DNA of 64,000 nucleotides from Brevundimonas vitisensis (GTDB lineage: Bacteria > Pseudomonadota > Alphaproteobacteria > Caulobacterales > Caulobacteraceae). This document shows, one piece after another, positions 25,576 to 34,193 of the stretch (positions are counted from its first letter, which is position 1; each line of letters starts with the position of its first letter). The notes beneath the pieces were generated by a model. That model saw nothing but the letters and a program-made list of their open reading frames with translations, had not been told where the DNA came from and ran no database searches. A program made the translations under genes and the position numbers. The stretch spans positions 1,884,501 through 1,948,500 of the forward strand of contig NZ_CP067977.1 of NCBI RefSeq assembly GCF_016656965.1. The letters are read 5' to 3'.

Positions 25576-26966
25576 ACCCGCTCCAGCCGGGCGGCGAAAA
25601 ATCCGTCCACGCCGCCCCGGTCTGCCCACATCGAAGGCAGGATGCGAAGCCAGCCCTCGGGTGTCAGGGCCTCGGCGGGGGCTCCGACCCTTGATGGATC
25701 GGCGGGCACGGTGCGGAAGGCCGGATTGCGACGCAGAAAGGCGATGATCTGGGTCTCGCCCTCTTCGCGCTCCAGCGAACAGACGCAATAGACGAGACGG
25801 CCGCCGGGTTTGACCCGTTCGGCGGCGACATCCAGCAGCCGGTGCTGAACATCCGCAAGCTTGGCCACCTCGGACGGCTTGGTGGCCCGCAGGACCTCGG
25901 GGTTCCGGCGATAGGTCCCGGTGGCGGTGCAGGGCGCATCCAGCAGCACGGCATCGAAGGTGCGGGGATCGTCCCAGTCCTCAGCCGGGATGGCCACGAC
26001 CTCGGCGTCCAGACCGATGCGCTCGAAGTTCTGGCGCAGGCGACGCAGGCGCACCTCTGACCGGTCCAGGGCCACGACCGAAGCCCCGGCAGCGGCCAGT
26101 TGCAGGGTCTTGCCGCCGGGCGCGGCACACATGTCCAGGACGGTCTGGCCGGCCGAAACCTCCAGCAGTCTGGCCGGTACGGCAGCGGCGGCATCCTGAA
26201 CCCACCAGGTCCCGGCCTGATAGTCCGGCCAACCGGCCAGCTCGCCCCGGCGCGCGGTGCGCACGGTGCCGCCCGGCAGGACGGAGCCTTCCACGCCCTC
26301 AGCCAGGGTTGCGGGTTCCGTCCCGGGCTTCAGCGACAGATCGGTCGGGGGCTCGTCCCGCCCGGCCAGAGCCAGGCCAAGCAGCGCGGCCTCGCCATAG
26401 GTGGCTCGCCAGCGGGCCGCGATCCAGTCCGGCAGATTGCCGGTCGGGGAAGTCATGCCGGGGCCGTCGCGGTCGATCCCGCGAAGAACCGCATTGACCA
26501 GATTCTTGTAGGGGCGGGTCTTGGGGTCGCGTTCGGCCAGTTTCACCGCTGTCGAGACAGCCGCAAAGGCCGGGGTTTCCAGCACCAGGGTCTGGGCCAG
26601 GGCGATCCGCAGAAGGGTGCGCACCGGGGCCGGCGGCGCTTTCTGCAGCCGGCGATCCAGGATCTGGTCAATCTCGCCCAGCCGCCGCAGGGCCGCCATG
26701 GCCACAGCGCGGGCAAAGGCCCGATCCGGTCCCGGCAGGGCCGCCACGACCGGACTGGACAGGGCTTCATCCAGGCCGCCGCGCTTTTCCAGGGCGCCAT
26801 TCAGCAACAGGCCGGCCGCGATCCGCGCCTCGACCCCGATATCGGCGGCCTCGTCGGACTGGGCCGAGGCCTCGACCGGGCGTGCGGGCCGGTTTCCACG
26901 AGCCTTGTGCGCCATGCGGCGACCGCGCGCGCCCGAGTTGCCGCCCGCGTTGCTGCCGGACGTCAT
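25572..26966 (-). CDS. rsmB: 16S rRNA (cytosine(967)-C(5))-methyltransferase RsmB-like
   Basis: A 464-residue rRNA methyltransferase: an N-terminal NusB-like domain (ARIAAGLLLNGALE through VNAVLRGI), then the SAM fold with MCAAPGGKTLQLA near 280, DAPCTATGTYRRNPE near 345 and the catalytic-Cys segment VYCVCSLEREEGE near 395. ATG 26966 overlaps the kup stop (ATGA). An alternative start at MAHKARGN lies about 17 codons in and would drop a Gly/Asn-rich tail. RsmB rather than another NOL1/NOP2 member is favoured because of the NusB domain. Confidence 0.9.
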   Translation of the reverse strand: MTSGSNAGGNSGARGRRMAHKARGNRPARPVEASAQSDEAADIGVEARIAAGLLLNGALEKRGGLDEALSSPVVAALPGPDRAFARAVAMAALRRLGEIDQILDRRLQKAPPAPVRTLLRIALAQTLVLETPAFAAVSTAVKLAERDPKTRPYKNLVNAVLRGIDRDGPGMTSPTGNLPDWIAARWRATYGEAALLGLALAGRDEPPTDLSLKPGTEPATLAEGVEGSVLPGGTVRTARRGELAGWPDYQAGTWWVQDAAAAVPARLLEVSAGQTVLDMCAAPGGKTLQLAAAGASVVALDRSEVRLRRLRQNFERIGLDAEVVAIPAEDWDDPRTFDAVLLDAPCTATGTYRRNPEVLRATKPSEVAKLADVQHRLLDVAAERVKPGGRLVYCVCSLEREEGETQIIAFLRRNPAFRTVPADPSRVGAPAEALTPEGWLRILPSMWADRGGVDGFFAARLERV

Positions 26967-28945
26967 ACGCTGACCTGCGTGCCCAGTTCTACGACCCGCC
27001 CGGGCGGGATGTGGTAGAAGTCGGTGGGGTTGGCGGCGTTGCGCGTCAGGAAGATGAACAGCTTGTCCTGCCACAGGGGCATGCCCTGGCTGGCGGCCGC
27101 CACCACCGACCGCCGACCCAGGAAGAAGCTGGTCGACATGATGTCGAACTTCAGCCCCTGCTTGCGGCAGACCCCCAGGGCCTTGGGCACATTGGGCGTT
27201 TCCATGAAGCCATAGGAGATGGTCAGCCGCTTGAAGTCGTCATTGATCGGCTCGATGGCGATGCGTTCGGTCTCGGCGATGCGGGGCCGGTCGGTGGTTC
27301 GCACCGTCAGGATGACGTTCTTCTCGTGCAGCACCTTGTTGTGCTTCAGGTTGTGCATCAGGGCGACCGGCGCGATGTCGGGCGCCGATGTCAGGAAGAT
27401 CGCCGTGCCGGGGGCCCTGTGCGGCGGGCGGGCCCGCAGCATCTCGATCAGGTCGGCCAGCGGCAGGCTGTCCTTGCGGGTCTTCTCCGTCAGGATCTGC
27501 GTGCCGCGCACCCAGGTCCACATGATCAGCACCAGACCCGCGCCCAACACCAGCGGCATCCAGGCCCCGTCCGGGATCTTCAGCAGGTTCGAGGTCAGGA
27601 AGACGGTGTCGATGAAGGCGAACGGGATCAGGGTCCCGGCCACGGCCCACAGCGGCCATTTCCACTTCTGGGTGATGACCGAATAGCTCATCAGGGTGTT
27701 GACCAGCATGGTCCCGGTCACCGCCACGCCATAGGCGGCCGTCAGGTTATGCGAACTCTGGAAGGTGAACAGCAGAACCAGGACCCCGATCAGCAGCAGG
27801 GAATTGACCGCCGGAACGAAGATCTGGCCGGCCTGGGTCTCTGAGGTGTTGCGGATGTCGATGCGGGGCAGAAGGCCCAGCTGCACCGCCTGCTGGGTGA
27901 CCGAGAAGGCCCCGGTGATCACCGCCTGGCTGGCGATGACCGTCGCGGCCGTGGCCAAGGCCAGCATCGGCCAGTAGGCGACGGTTGGCACCATGCTCCA
28001 GAACGGATTCTCGGCAGCCGTCGGATAGGCCAGGATCAGGGCGCCCTGGCCCAGATAGTTCAGCGTCAGACACGGCAGGACGAAATAGAGCCAGCCGATC
28101 CGGATGGGCGATTTTCCGAAATGGCCCATGTCGGCATACAGGGCCTCGGCCCCCGTCACCGCCAGGAAGACGCTGCCCAGGATGATGAAGCCCAGGAACC
28201 AGTCGTCGGCAAACAGCATGATGCCGTAATGCGGCGACAGGGCCCGCAGCACGCTGATGTCGTCGAAGATGTGATAGAGGCCCAGACCCCCCAGGGCCAG
28301 GAACCACAGGCCGGTGATGGGGCCGAAGAACCGCGCCAGCTTGGCCGTTCCGCGCGACTGCACCAGGAACAGGCCGATCAGGATGCCGGCCGCGATCGGA
28401 ACGATGAAGGGGTCCAGGGCCCCGCCGATGCCGGGCGCGTCCTTGACACCCTCGACCGCCGACAGGACCGAGATGGCGGGGGTGATGATGCCGTCGCCGT
28501 AGAACAGTGCCGCCCCACAGACGCCCAGGATGAAGATCCAGGCGCTGCGCCGTCCGACGGCGTGCTGGGCCAGGGCCATCAGGGCCAGGGTCCCGCCCTC
28601 GCCCTTGTTGTCGGCGCGCATCAGGAAGAAGACGTATTTGAACGTCACCACGATCATCAGGGCCCAGAAGGCCAGGGAGACCACGCCGAGAATGGCCAGT
28701 TCGGACCCTACGCCGACGCCTTCCTGGGCATGGGCAATGGCTTCGCGCAGGGCATAGAGGGGGCTGGTCCCGATGTCGCCGAAGACGACACCGATGGCCC
28801 CGACGACCAAGCCCAGCTTGCCGGCCTTGACGTGACCGCCCTCGCCGGCGGCCGCAGGATGCGGGTGAGCCGGTGCGATGGGTGCAGAAGGATTGCGTGC
28901 GGCGTCGGACGGAGTGTCATCGCCGCGGGGATTGGCCCCGACCAT
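26963..28945 (-). CDS. kup: Kup-type potassium uptake transporter
   Basis: A 660-residue K+/H+ symporter of the KUP/HAK/KT family. Hallmarks are GAIGVVFGDIGTSPLYALRE near 49-68, the FFLMRADNKGEGGTLALMAL loop, and GDGIITPAISVLSAVEG, with about 12 membrane helices and a C-terminal cytoplasmic domain ending GRVVELGTQVSV. The N-terminal tail of about 37 residues is Pro/His/Ala-rich. Start ATG 28945; a later start cannot be excluded. It is translationally coupled to rsmB. Confidence 0.94.
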   Translation of the reverse strand: MVGANPRGDDTPSDAARNPSAPIAPAHPHPAAAGEGGHVKAGKLGLVVGAIGVVFGDIGTSPLYALREAIAHAQEGVGVGSELAILGVVSLAFWALMIVVTFKYVFFLMRADNKGEGGTLALMALAQHAVGRRSAWIFILGVCGAALFYGDGIITPAISVLSAVEGVKDAPGIGGALDPFIVPIAAGILIGLFLVQSRGTAKLARFFGPITGLWFLALGGLGLYHIFDDISVLRALSPHYGIMLFADDWFLGFIILGSVFLAVTGAEALYADMGHFGKSPIRIGWLYFVLPCLTLNYLGQGALILAYPTAAENPFWSMVPTVAYWPMLALATAATVIASQAVITGAFSVTQQAVQLGLLPRIDIRNTSETQAGQIFVPAVNSLLLIGVLVLLFTFQSSHNLTAAYGVAVTGTMLVNTLMSYSVITQKWKWPLWAVAGTLIPFAFIDTVFLTSNLLKIPDGAWMPLVLGAGLVLIMWTWVRGTQILTEKTRKDSLPLADLIEMLRARPPHRAPGTAIFLTSAPDIAPVALMHNLKHNKVLHEKNVILTVRTTDRPRIAETERIAIEPINDDFKRLTISYGFMETPNVPKALGVCRKQGLKFDIMSTSFFLGRRSVVAAASQGMPLWQDKLFIFLTRNAANPTDFYHIPPGRVVELGTQVSV

Positions 28946-29069
28946 TCGGTTTCTCCGGGCTCCGCGGGGAGGCGGTCCCTATCCAGAGCGGCGGGCCTTT
29001 AGACCCTTTCATCGAGGGGTTCAATCGCGGGGCAACAGGACCGTTCCTTCCTCGCCTTTAGGCCTGGTA

Positions 29070-29084
29070 TTTGTGAAACACAAA
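29070..29084. promoter_or_regulatory. palindromic operator upstream of the Rrf2/SDR operon
   Basis: TTTGTG-AAA-CACAAA is a perfect 6-base inverted repeat 34 bases before the start of an Rrf2-family regulator gene. It lies inside a larger dyad: AGGCCT occurs at both ends (29060-29065 and 29089-29094), giving 16-base arms matching at 12 positions. Rrf2 proteins often repress their own operon through such sites, so an autoregulatory operator is the simplest reading. Confidence 0.6.
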
Positions 29085-29118
29085 CCGAAGGCCTACCTTG
29101 AGGGATCAAGGATCAGTC

Positions 29119-29625
29119 ATGTCAGACAGTCAACGCTTTCCCGTCGCCGCCCAAGCCCTGGCCTATCTGGCGCATAAAGGTGCCTATGGCCCAGGCCAGG
29201 CCGTGCCCAGCGCAGTGCTGGCAGCCTCCGTCCCGACCAATCCGGTCGTCGTGCGCCGGGTGACGGCCATGCTGGCCCGCAGCGGCCTAATCGCGACCCG
29301 TCCGGGGGCCAGCGGCGGGGCCTGGCTGCTGCAACAGCCGCAAGACATCCGGCTGGACAAGGTGTTGCGAGCGGTCAATGGCTGCGCCCACCTGGGTTCC
29401 CCGCCGGCCGGGGCCAAGGGGTGTCCGGTCAGCGAACACATTCCGCGCCAGGTGGCCAAGGCCCTGAGCGCCGCCGACAGCGCGGCCGCCGAGGCCCTGT
29501 CGCGCATCACCATCGCCGATCTTCTGGCGGACGATCCGGTCTCGCTGGCCGGGATCGTCGTCGTTCCCGCCCAGGCGGCGGCCAAGCCCGCCCGGCCCCC
29601 GGCCCGGACCACAGTGCCCGCATGA
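29119..29625 (+). CDS. Rrf2 family transcriptional regulator
   Basis: A 168-residue winged-helix regulator: FPVAAQALAYLAHKG, SAVLAASVPTNPVVVRRVTAMLARSGLI and the beta-wing RPGASGGAWLLQ. Only two Cys are visible in the sensor region (NGCAHL near 92 and KGCPVSEH near 103), fewer than the three ligands of IscR, so cluster binding or thiol sensing is possible but unsure. AAGGATC precedes ATG 29119. The stop overlaps the SDR gene as ATGA, and a palindrome sits upstream. The C-terminus is a Pro/Ala tail. Confidence 0.88.
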   Translation: MSDSQRFPVAAQALAYLAHKGAYGPGQAVPSAVLAASVPTNPVVVRRVTAMLARSGLIATRPGASGGAWLLQQPQDIRLDKVLRAVNGCAHLGSPPAGAKGCPVSEHIPRQVAKALSAADSAAAEALSRITIADLLADDPVSLAGIVVVPAQAAAKPARPPARTTVPA

Positions 29626-30422
29626 ACCGTCGCCGGGTCCTGGTCACCGGGGCCTCGGCCGGCATCGGAGCGGCCCTGGCGCGCGTCTATGCCCAGCGAG
29701 GCTGGGACCTTATCCTGACCGCGCGCCGCACGCCGGCGCTGGTGGCTCTGGCCGATGAACTGATGGCGACGCACGGCATCGAGGCTGTCGTCATCCCCGC
29801 CGATCTGGCGGACCCGCAGGCTCCCGCTGCCCTGACGGCCGAGATTTCACGGCGCGGACTCAGCGTCGATGGCCTGGTCAATAATGCCGGCTTCAGCCGG
29901 ACAGAGGGCTTTCTGAAGGCTGACCCGGCCGACCATGCTGCCATGATTGCGGTGATGCTGTCGGCCCCGGTGGCACTCAGCCGGATGCTGGCCCCGGCCA
30001 TGGTCGAGCGCGGCTATGGCCGCATCCTGAATGTCGCCTCCCTGGCCGGGCAGATGCCCGCGACCGGGGGCGATACCCTGTATGGACCGATCAAGAGCTT
30101 TCTGATCAAGGCATCGCAGGGCCTGCACCTGGAGCTGGCCGGAACGGGCGTGCACGTCACCGCCCTGTGTCCCGGATACACCCTGACCGAGTTCCACGAC
30201 GCCAACGGCACGCGCCAGGAGGTTTCGGCCGCCTATCCCGCCTGGATGTGGCAGACGGCGGACCATGTGGCCCGGGTCGGCTGCGATGCGGTCGAGGCGA
30301 ACCGGCCCCGGGTCACGCCGGGCGTGATGAACAACGTCCTGGCCGGCCTGGCCAAACACCTGCCCGACGCGGTCGCCCTGCGCATGGTCGGCGGCCATGC
30401 GAGGCGGCTGAAGCGGATCTAG
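29622..30422 (+). CDS. short-chain dehydrogenase/reductase
   Basis: A 266-residue classical SDR: nucleotide-binding TGASAGIGAALA near 9-20, NNAG near 87, and catalytic YGPIK (Tyr-x-x-x-Lys) near 148 with an upstream Ser in NVASLAGQ. RARRT-type residues after the second strand suggest NADP(H) preference, which is inference. It is cotranslated with the Rrf2 regulator, which presumably controls it. The substrate is unknown. Its TAG overlaps the marC stop within CTAG (30419-30422). Confidence 0.88.
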   Translation: MNRRRVLVTGASAGIGAALARVYAQRGWDLILTARRTPALVALADELMATHGIEAVVIPADLADPQAPAALTAEISRRGLSVDGLVNNAGFSRTEGFLKADPADHAAMIAVMLSAPVALSRMLAPAMVERGYGRILNVASLAGQMPATGGDTLYGPIKSFLIKASQGLHLELAGTGVHVTALCPGYTLTEFHDANGTRQEVSAAYPAWMWQTADHVARVGCDAVEANRPRVTPGVMNNVLAGLAKHLPDAVALRMVGGHARRLKRI

Positions 30423-31117
30423 TGGCCGCTGTCCGGATAGGGGGCCGTCACCGCGCCGGAGAACATGCCGGGGATGGCCTCGCCCAGGCCGGCCAGGATG
30501 AACTGTATGGCCAGGGCGCACAGGATCAGCCCCAGGACGCGCACGACGATGGCCATGCCCACATCGCCCAGAACCCGGCTGATCGGGCCGGTCATCCAGA
30601 AACAGGCCAGGGTGGCCAGGCCAGCGGCGAAGATGGCGATCACGCCGCCCACCGTGGCTTCCGTCCCCACCGCCTGGGCCTCGCCCGCCGAGATGATGAC
30701 CGCCGATATGGCTCCGGGACCAATCATCAGCGGAATGGCGAAGGGCACGACCAGCCGCTGGAACCGGCGCTTGGCATAGCCGCGCACATCGCCCGCATCG
30801 TGGGTGGGATCGATGTCGGCGAACATCTTCAGGAAGTCTTCGCGGGCCATCTCCAGCCCCAGCAGCAACAGAAGAATCCCGCCCGCGATGCGGAAGGCCG
30901 CCAGCGAAATGCCGAAAAACTCCAGCACCGCCAGGCCGGTGAAATAGAAGAACAGCAGAAAGACCACGACCAGAGCCACCAGATAGGTGGACACCAGCCG
31001 GCGCTGCATGGCGGTGGCGCCCACGGTGGCGGCGGCAAAGATCGGGATGTTGCCGATGGGATCGATCAGGGCGAACAGGGTCACGAACAGATTGACCCCC
31101 AGGTCGAGCGCGTTCAT
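30419..31117 (-). CDS. MarC family integral membrane protein
   Basis: A 232-residue inner-membrane protein of the MarC/UPF0056 family from ATG 31117: LFVTLFALIDPIGNIPIF near 8-25, then FRIAGGILLLLLGLEM, and IPLMIGPGAISAVII. It has about six membrane helices. Despite the name, family members have no proven role in multidrug resistance, and the function is unknown. The frame extending to 31180 is rejected as it is polar and unlike MarC. Confidence 0.88.
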   Translation of the reverse strand: MNALDLGVNLFVTLFALIDPIGNIPIFAAATVGATAMQRRLVSTYLVALVVVFLLFFYFTGLAVLEFFGISLAAFRIAGGILLLLLGLEMAREDFLKMFADIDPTHDAGDVRGYAKRRFQRLVVPFAIPLMIGPGAISAVIISAGEAQAVGTEATVGGVIAIFAAGLATLACFWMTGPISRVLGDVGMAIVVRVLGLILCALAIQFILAGLGEAIPGMFSGAVTAPYPDSGH

Positions 31118-31208
31118 TGCCTGATCCTTAAGCCTGTATGCCCCCGCCGGCCGGGGCCGACGCATCCATCGTCGGCTCATCTGATAGCCGCTTGACCGGA
31201 GCCCGTCG

Positions 31209-31934
31209 ATGACCTCTCGCCTTCTCAGCGACGACCGACTGATCGTCGGGCTGGATCTGCCCTCTGTGGAGGCGGCCCAGAGCCTGGTGGACCGGATCGC
31301 CGACGGGGTGACCTTCTACAAGGTCGGCCTGACCCTGCTGGCCCAGCCGGGCGGCGTCGCCTTTGCCCACGCCCTGCGCGAACGCGGCAAGCGGGTGTTT
31401 CAGGACTGGAAACTGCACGACATCGGGGCCCAGGTCGAAGGGGCGGCGCGATCGGTGGCCGAGGGCGGCTGCGATTTCCTGACCGTCCATGCCGAACCTC
31501 AGGTGATGGAGGCGGCCGTGCGCGGTCGCGGCGCATCGGACACGAAAATTCTTGCCGTGACCGTGATGACCAGCCTTTCGGACGCGGACCTGATCGAGAT
31601 CGGCTATGGCATGACCGCCTCGGCCCTGGTCGAGCGGCGTGTGGGCCAGGCTCTGGCCTGCGGCGTCGATGGGGTGGTGGCCAGTCCGCTGGAAGCGGCC
31701 ATGGTTCGACGCCTAGCGACCGAAGCGGGACGCCCCGACTTTCTGATCGTGACCCCTGGCGTGCGACCGGCCGGGGCCGACAAGGGCGATCAGCAGCGCG
31801 TGGCGACCCCGGTCGAGGCCCTGCAGGCCGGAGCGACCCATCTGGTCGTGGCTCGCCCGATCATTGCAGACGACAGTCCCATCATGGCCGCCGCTCGTAT
31901 CGCCGCCGATATGCTGACGGTCGAGACGCCTTAG
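31209..31934 (+). CDS. pyrF: orotidine 5'-phosphate decarboxylase
   Basis: Converts OMP to UMP in pyrimidine synthesis. The protein is 241 aa with LIVGLDLPSVEAA near 11-23, the catalytic DWKLHDIG near 65-72 (Asp-x-Lys-x-x-Asp), and TPGVRPAGADKGDQQRVATP with the phosphate-binding end VVARPII. The catalytic tetrad appears complete. The stop overlaps that of the next, convergent gene within TTAG (31931-31934). No other pyr genes are near. Confidence 0.95.
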   Translation: MTSRLLSDDRLIVGLDLPSVEAAQSLVDRIADGVTFYKVGLTLLAQPGGVAFAHALRERGKRVFQDWKLHDIGAQVEGAARSVAEGGCDFLTVHAEPQVMEAAVRGRGASDTKILAVTVMTSLSDADLIEIGYGMTASALVERRVGQALACGVDGVVASPLEAAMVRRLATEAGRPDFLIVTPGVRPAGADKGDQQRVATPVEALQAGATHLVVARPIIADDSPIMAAARIAADMLTVETP

Positions 31935-32434
31935 CGGTCGTACAGATAGACGTCGCCGCAACCGCAGTTCGCATCGTGACGGTGCGGGCGGCGCGGCGGA
32001 TCATAGTTGCGGTATCCGCGCGCCGAGGGCGGACGGTCGTCGTCATAGCCCCAAGCGTCGTGATCGCCCTCATAGCGCACCTCGCGCCGATACTCGCGGT
32101 GCTCATAGCGCTGTTCGCCGTAGTAGTAGCGCCGGCTGTCGCTGTAGCCATAGCGACCGCCCCGGTCGTAGCGGCCCTGATACGCATAATCGTCCTGGCG
32201 CGCGCCACCGTAGCAGCAGACGGGCCGAGGCTCGTAGCGAGGGGGCTGATAGCCGCCGGGCTGGCAGCAGGGGCCGCCTGGGTGGCCGCCATACTGATAG
32301 GGCTGGCCCCAGCTGCCCACGCCATAGGCCGAAGCCGGCGGCGGCGGCGCATAGTAGGACTGGGCCGCAGCCGCGCCCGCACCGAACATCATGACCACAG
32401 CCGCAGACGCAGCCGACAGACAAATCAGGCGCAT
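31931..32434 (-). CDS. secreted Tyr/Arg/Gly-rich protein
   Basis: A 167-residue exported protein from ATG 32434, with signal peptide LSAASAAVVMMFGAGAAAAQ. The mature part is low complexity: Tyr/Pro/Gly at first (SYYAPPPPASAYGVGSWGQ), CCQPGG and VCCYGG Cys pairs, then Tyr/Arg/Asp-rich repeats (RYDRGGRYGYSDSRRYYYGE) and a HRHDANCGCGDVYLYDR end. No known domain. It could be a surface or envelope structural protein; paired Cys may crosslink or bind metal. Confidence 0.65.
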   Translation of the reverse strand: MRLICLSAASAAVVMMFGAGAAAAQSYYAPPPPASAYGVGSWGQPYQYGGHPGGPCCQPGGYQPPRYEPRPVCCYGGARQDDYAYQGRYDRGGRYGYSDSRRYYYGEQRYEHREYRREVRYEGDHDAWGYDDDRPPSARGYRNYDPPRRPHRHDANCGCGDVYLYDR

Positions 32435-32530
32435 GGCCCCTTCTCCCTCATCCCAGAGCAAGAAGGTTAACGCCAAATCCGTCCGATCGTTCGCAATTCG
32501 CCTGAACCGGGACTTTTGGTCCTGCAGGGA

Positions 32531-32746
32531 TCAGAAATCGACCGCCAGACCCTTCTTCTCCCAGTCGCCATAACGGGTCGGCTCGGGCCCTGCGGGCCCG
32601 CCGTGTTCGACGGCAGCCTCGGCCTCCATCCGAGCCGCGCGGCGGGCCTCCGCCTCGGCCAGAGCGCGGCGGGCGGCGTCGCTCAAGGGACGCGGGGCCT
32701 CGGCTTCCGGCGGCAGAGTGTCATCGGGGGTGGGCGCTTCGGTCAC
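32531..32746 (-). CDS. DUF1674 (succinate dehydrogenase assembly factor 4-like) protein
   Basis: A 71-residue protein ending in [18 protein letters not shown], the defining motif of DUF1674/SdhAF4, which helps assemble flavinylated succinate dehydrogenase. The GTG at 32746 is chosen because AAGAGGA lies about 8 bases ahead; an upstream ATG at 32821 would add a poorly coding stretch. The rest is Ala/Glu-rich and helical. No sdh genes are in the window. Confidence 0.85.
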   Translation of the reverse strand: MTEAPTPDDTLPPEAEAPRPLSDAARRALAEAEARRAARMEAEAAVEHGGPAGPEPTRYGDWEKKGLAVDF

Positions 32747-32832
32747 AGGGTTGTCCTCTTGAGGCAAAGAAGCCTGATCCGCACATAGGCGTTGATGGCT
32801 CTGGGGCCAGTCAGACGGCAAGTTTTCGACCG

Positions 32833-33774
32833 ATGAACCACGTGAAGACCTTCATACTGCTGGCGGCGCTGACGGCCCTGTTCATGGGCGTCGGCTATCT
32901 GATCGGCGGAGCCACCGGCCTGGTGATCGCCCTTGTCGTCGCGGGCGGGATGAACCTGTTCAGCTATTGGAACGCCGACAAGATCGTCATGAAGATGTAC
33001 CGGGCCCAGCCGGTGGACGAGACCCATCCCAACGGCGTGGTGCGGACCTATGTCGCCGATGTGGTGCGGATGGCGCAGGACGCGGGCCTGCCCCGGCCGG
33101 TTATCGCCATCATTCCGTCGGACCAGCCCAATGCCTTTGCCACGGGCCGCGATCCGGCCCATGCCGCCGTCTGTGCCACGACGGGCCTGCTGGACATGCT
33201 GACCCGCGACGAGATTCGCGGCGTGATGGCGCACGAACTGGCCCATGTGAAGAACCGCGACACCCTGACCATGACGGTCACGGCGACGGTGGCGGGGGCC
33301 ATTTCGGCCCTGGCCAATTTCGCCCTGTTCTTCGGCGGCGACCGGGATCGGCCCGGCGGCATTCTGGGGACCCTGGCCCTGATGATCCTGGCCCCGATGG
33401 CCGCCGCCCTGGTGCAGATGGCGATCAGCCGGTCGCGGGAATATGAGGCCGACCGCGTGGGGGCCGAGATCGCTGGCGATCCGAACGCCCTGGCGTCTGC
33501 TCTGCAGAAGATCGACGCCCATGCCCGGCGCATCCACAATCCGGTCGCCGAGCGCAATCCGGCGTCAGGCCAGCTGTTCATCATCAACCCTCTGGCAGGC
33601 AAGGGGGCGGACAGCCTGTTCTCGACCCACCCGGCCACCGCCAATCGCGTCAAGGCGCTGATGGCCCTGGGCGTCAGCCTGGGCCGGGCTCAGCGGCCCG
33701 CAAAGGCCGTTTTTACCGCAGGAACGACAAGCGTGCCGACGACCGCGGCGCTGCCCAAGGGGCCGTGGGGCTGA
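32833..33774 (+). CDS. htpX: zinc metalloprotease HtpX
   Basis: Membrane-bound protease of the M48 family that degrades misfolded membrane proteins. The protein is 313 aa, with two N-terminal membrane helices ([20 protein letters not shown] and [14 protein letters not shown]), the zinc motif [10 protein letters not shown] near 133, further helices and the third-ligand region YEADRVGAE near 214. The C-terminus has a short Ala/Pro tail. Divergent from the DUF1674 gene. Confidence 0.94.
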   Translation: MNHVKTFILLAALTALFMGVGYLIGGATGLVIALVVAGGMNLFSYWNADKIVMKMYRAQPVDETHPNGVVRTYVADVVRMAQDAGLPRPVIAIIPSDQPNAFATGRDPAHAAVCATTGLLDMLTRDEIRGVMAHELAHVKNRDTLTMTVTATVAGAISALANFALFFGGDRDRPGGILGTLALMILAPMAAALVQMAISRSREYEADRVGAEIAGDPNALASALQKIDAHARRIHNPVAERNPASGQLFIINPLAGKGADSLFSTHPATANRVKALMALGVSLGRAQRPAKAVFTAGTTSVPTTAALPKGPWG

Positions 33775-33812
33775 CGCTTGCCCGGCGTCTTGTCCCGACC
33801 TAGTCTCGATCC

Positions 33813-34088
33813 ATGGTCGATGTGCCCGAGACAGCGGAAGACGCGACCGCCGGAATTCTGAATGGCGTGATGATTCTCACCATCGGGATGGCGTTTCCCG
33901 TGCTCGCGGTCTGGCAGGTCATTGCCCAGTGGGGCGTCTGGACGTTCGAGCGGGGCAGCGACATGGTCGCGGATACGGCACAGGTCGCCGGACTGTCGTA
34001 TATCAGCTTCCTTCTCGTGCGTACGGGTGTCCGACTGATCCGCAAGTCTGTGACCTGGTTTCGCTTGCGTCGTCCGTCGTCCGGCTGA
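33813..34088 (+). CDS. small two-helix membrane protein, unknown
   Basis: A 91-residue protein with an acidic N-terminus (MVDVPETAEDATAGI), one clear hydrophobic segment (GVMILTIGMAFPVLAVWQVI, about 18-37) and a weaker second one (VAGLSYISFLLVRTGV), ending in a basic RLIRKSVTWFRLRRP. It sits between htpX and argG on the same strand. No family is recognised and no strong ribosome-binding site is visible. Confidence 0.5.
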   Translation: MVDVPETAEDATAGILNGVMILTIGMAFPVLAVWQVIAQWGVWTFERGSDMVADTAQVAGLSYISFLLVRTGVRLIRKSVTWFRLRRPSSG

Positions 34089-34193
34089 TCGCCGCAATCG
34101 CGCCCTTGCATCGCGGGCCGTCAGGACGTTTAAGCGCGGCGCACAAGCCTCCCCGCGTGTTCCCGCCCGCGCTTTCCAAGACAGGATGCCGCC

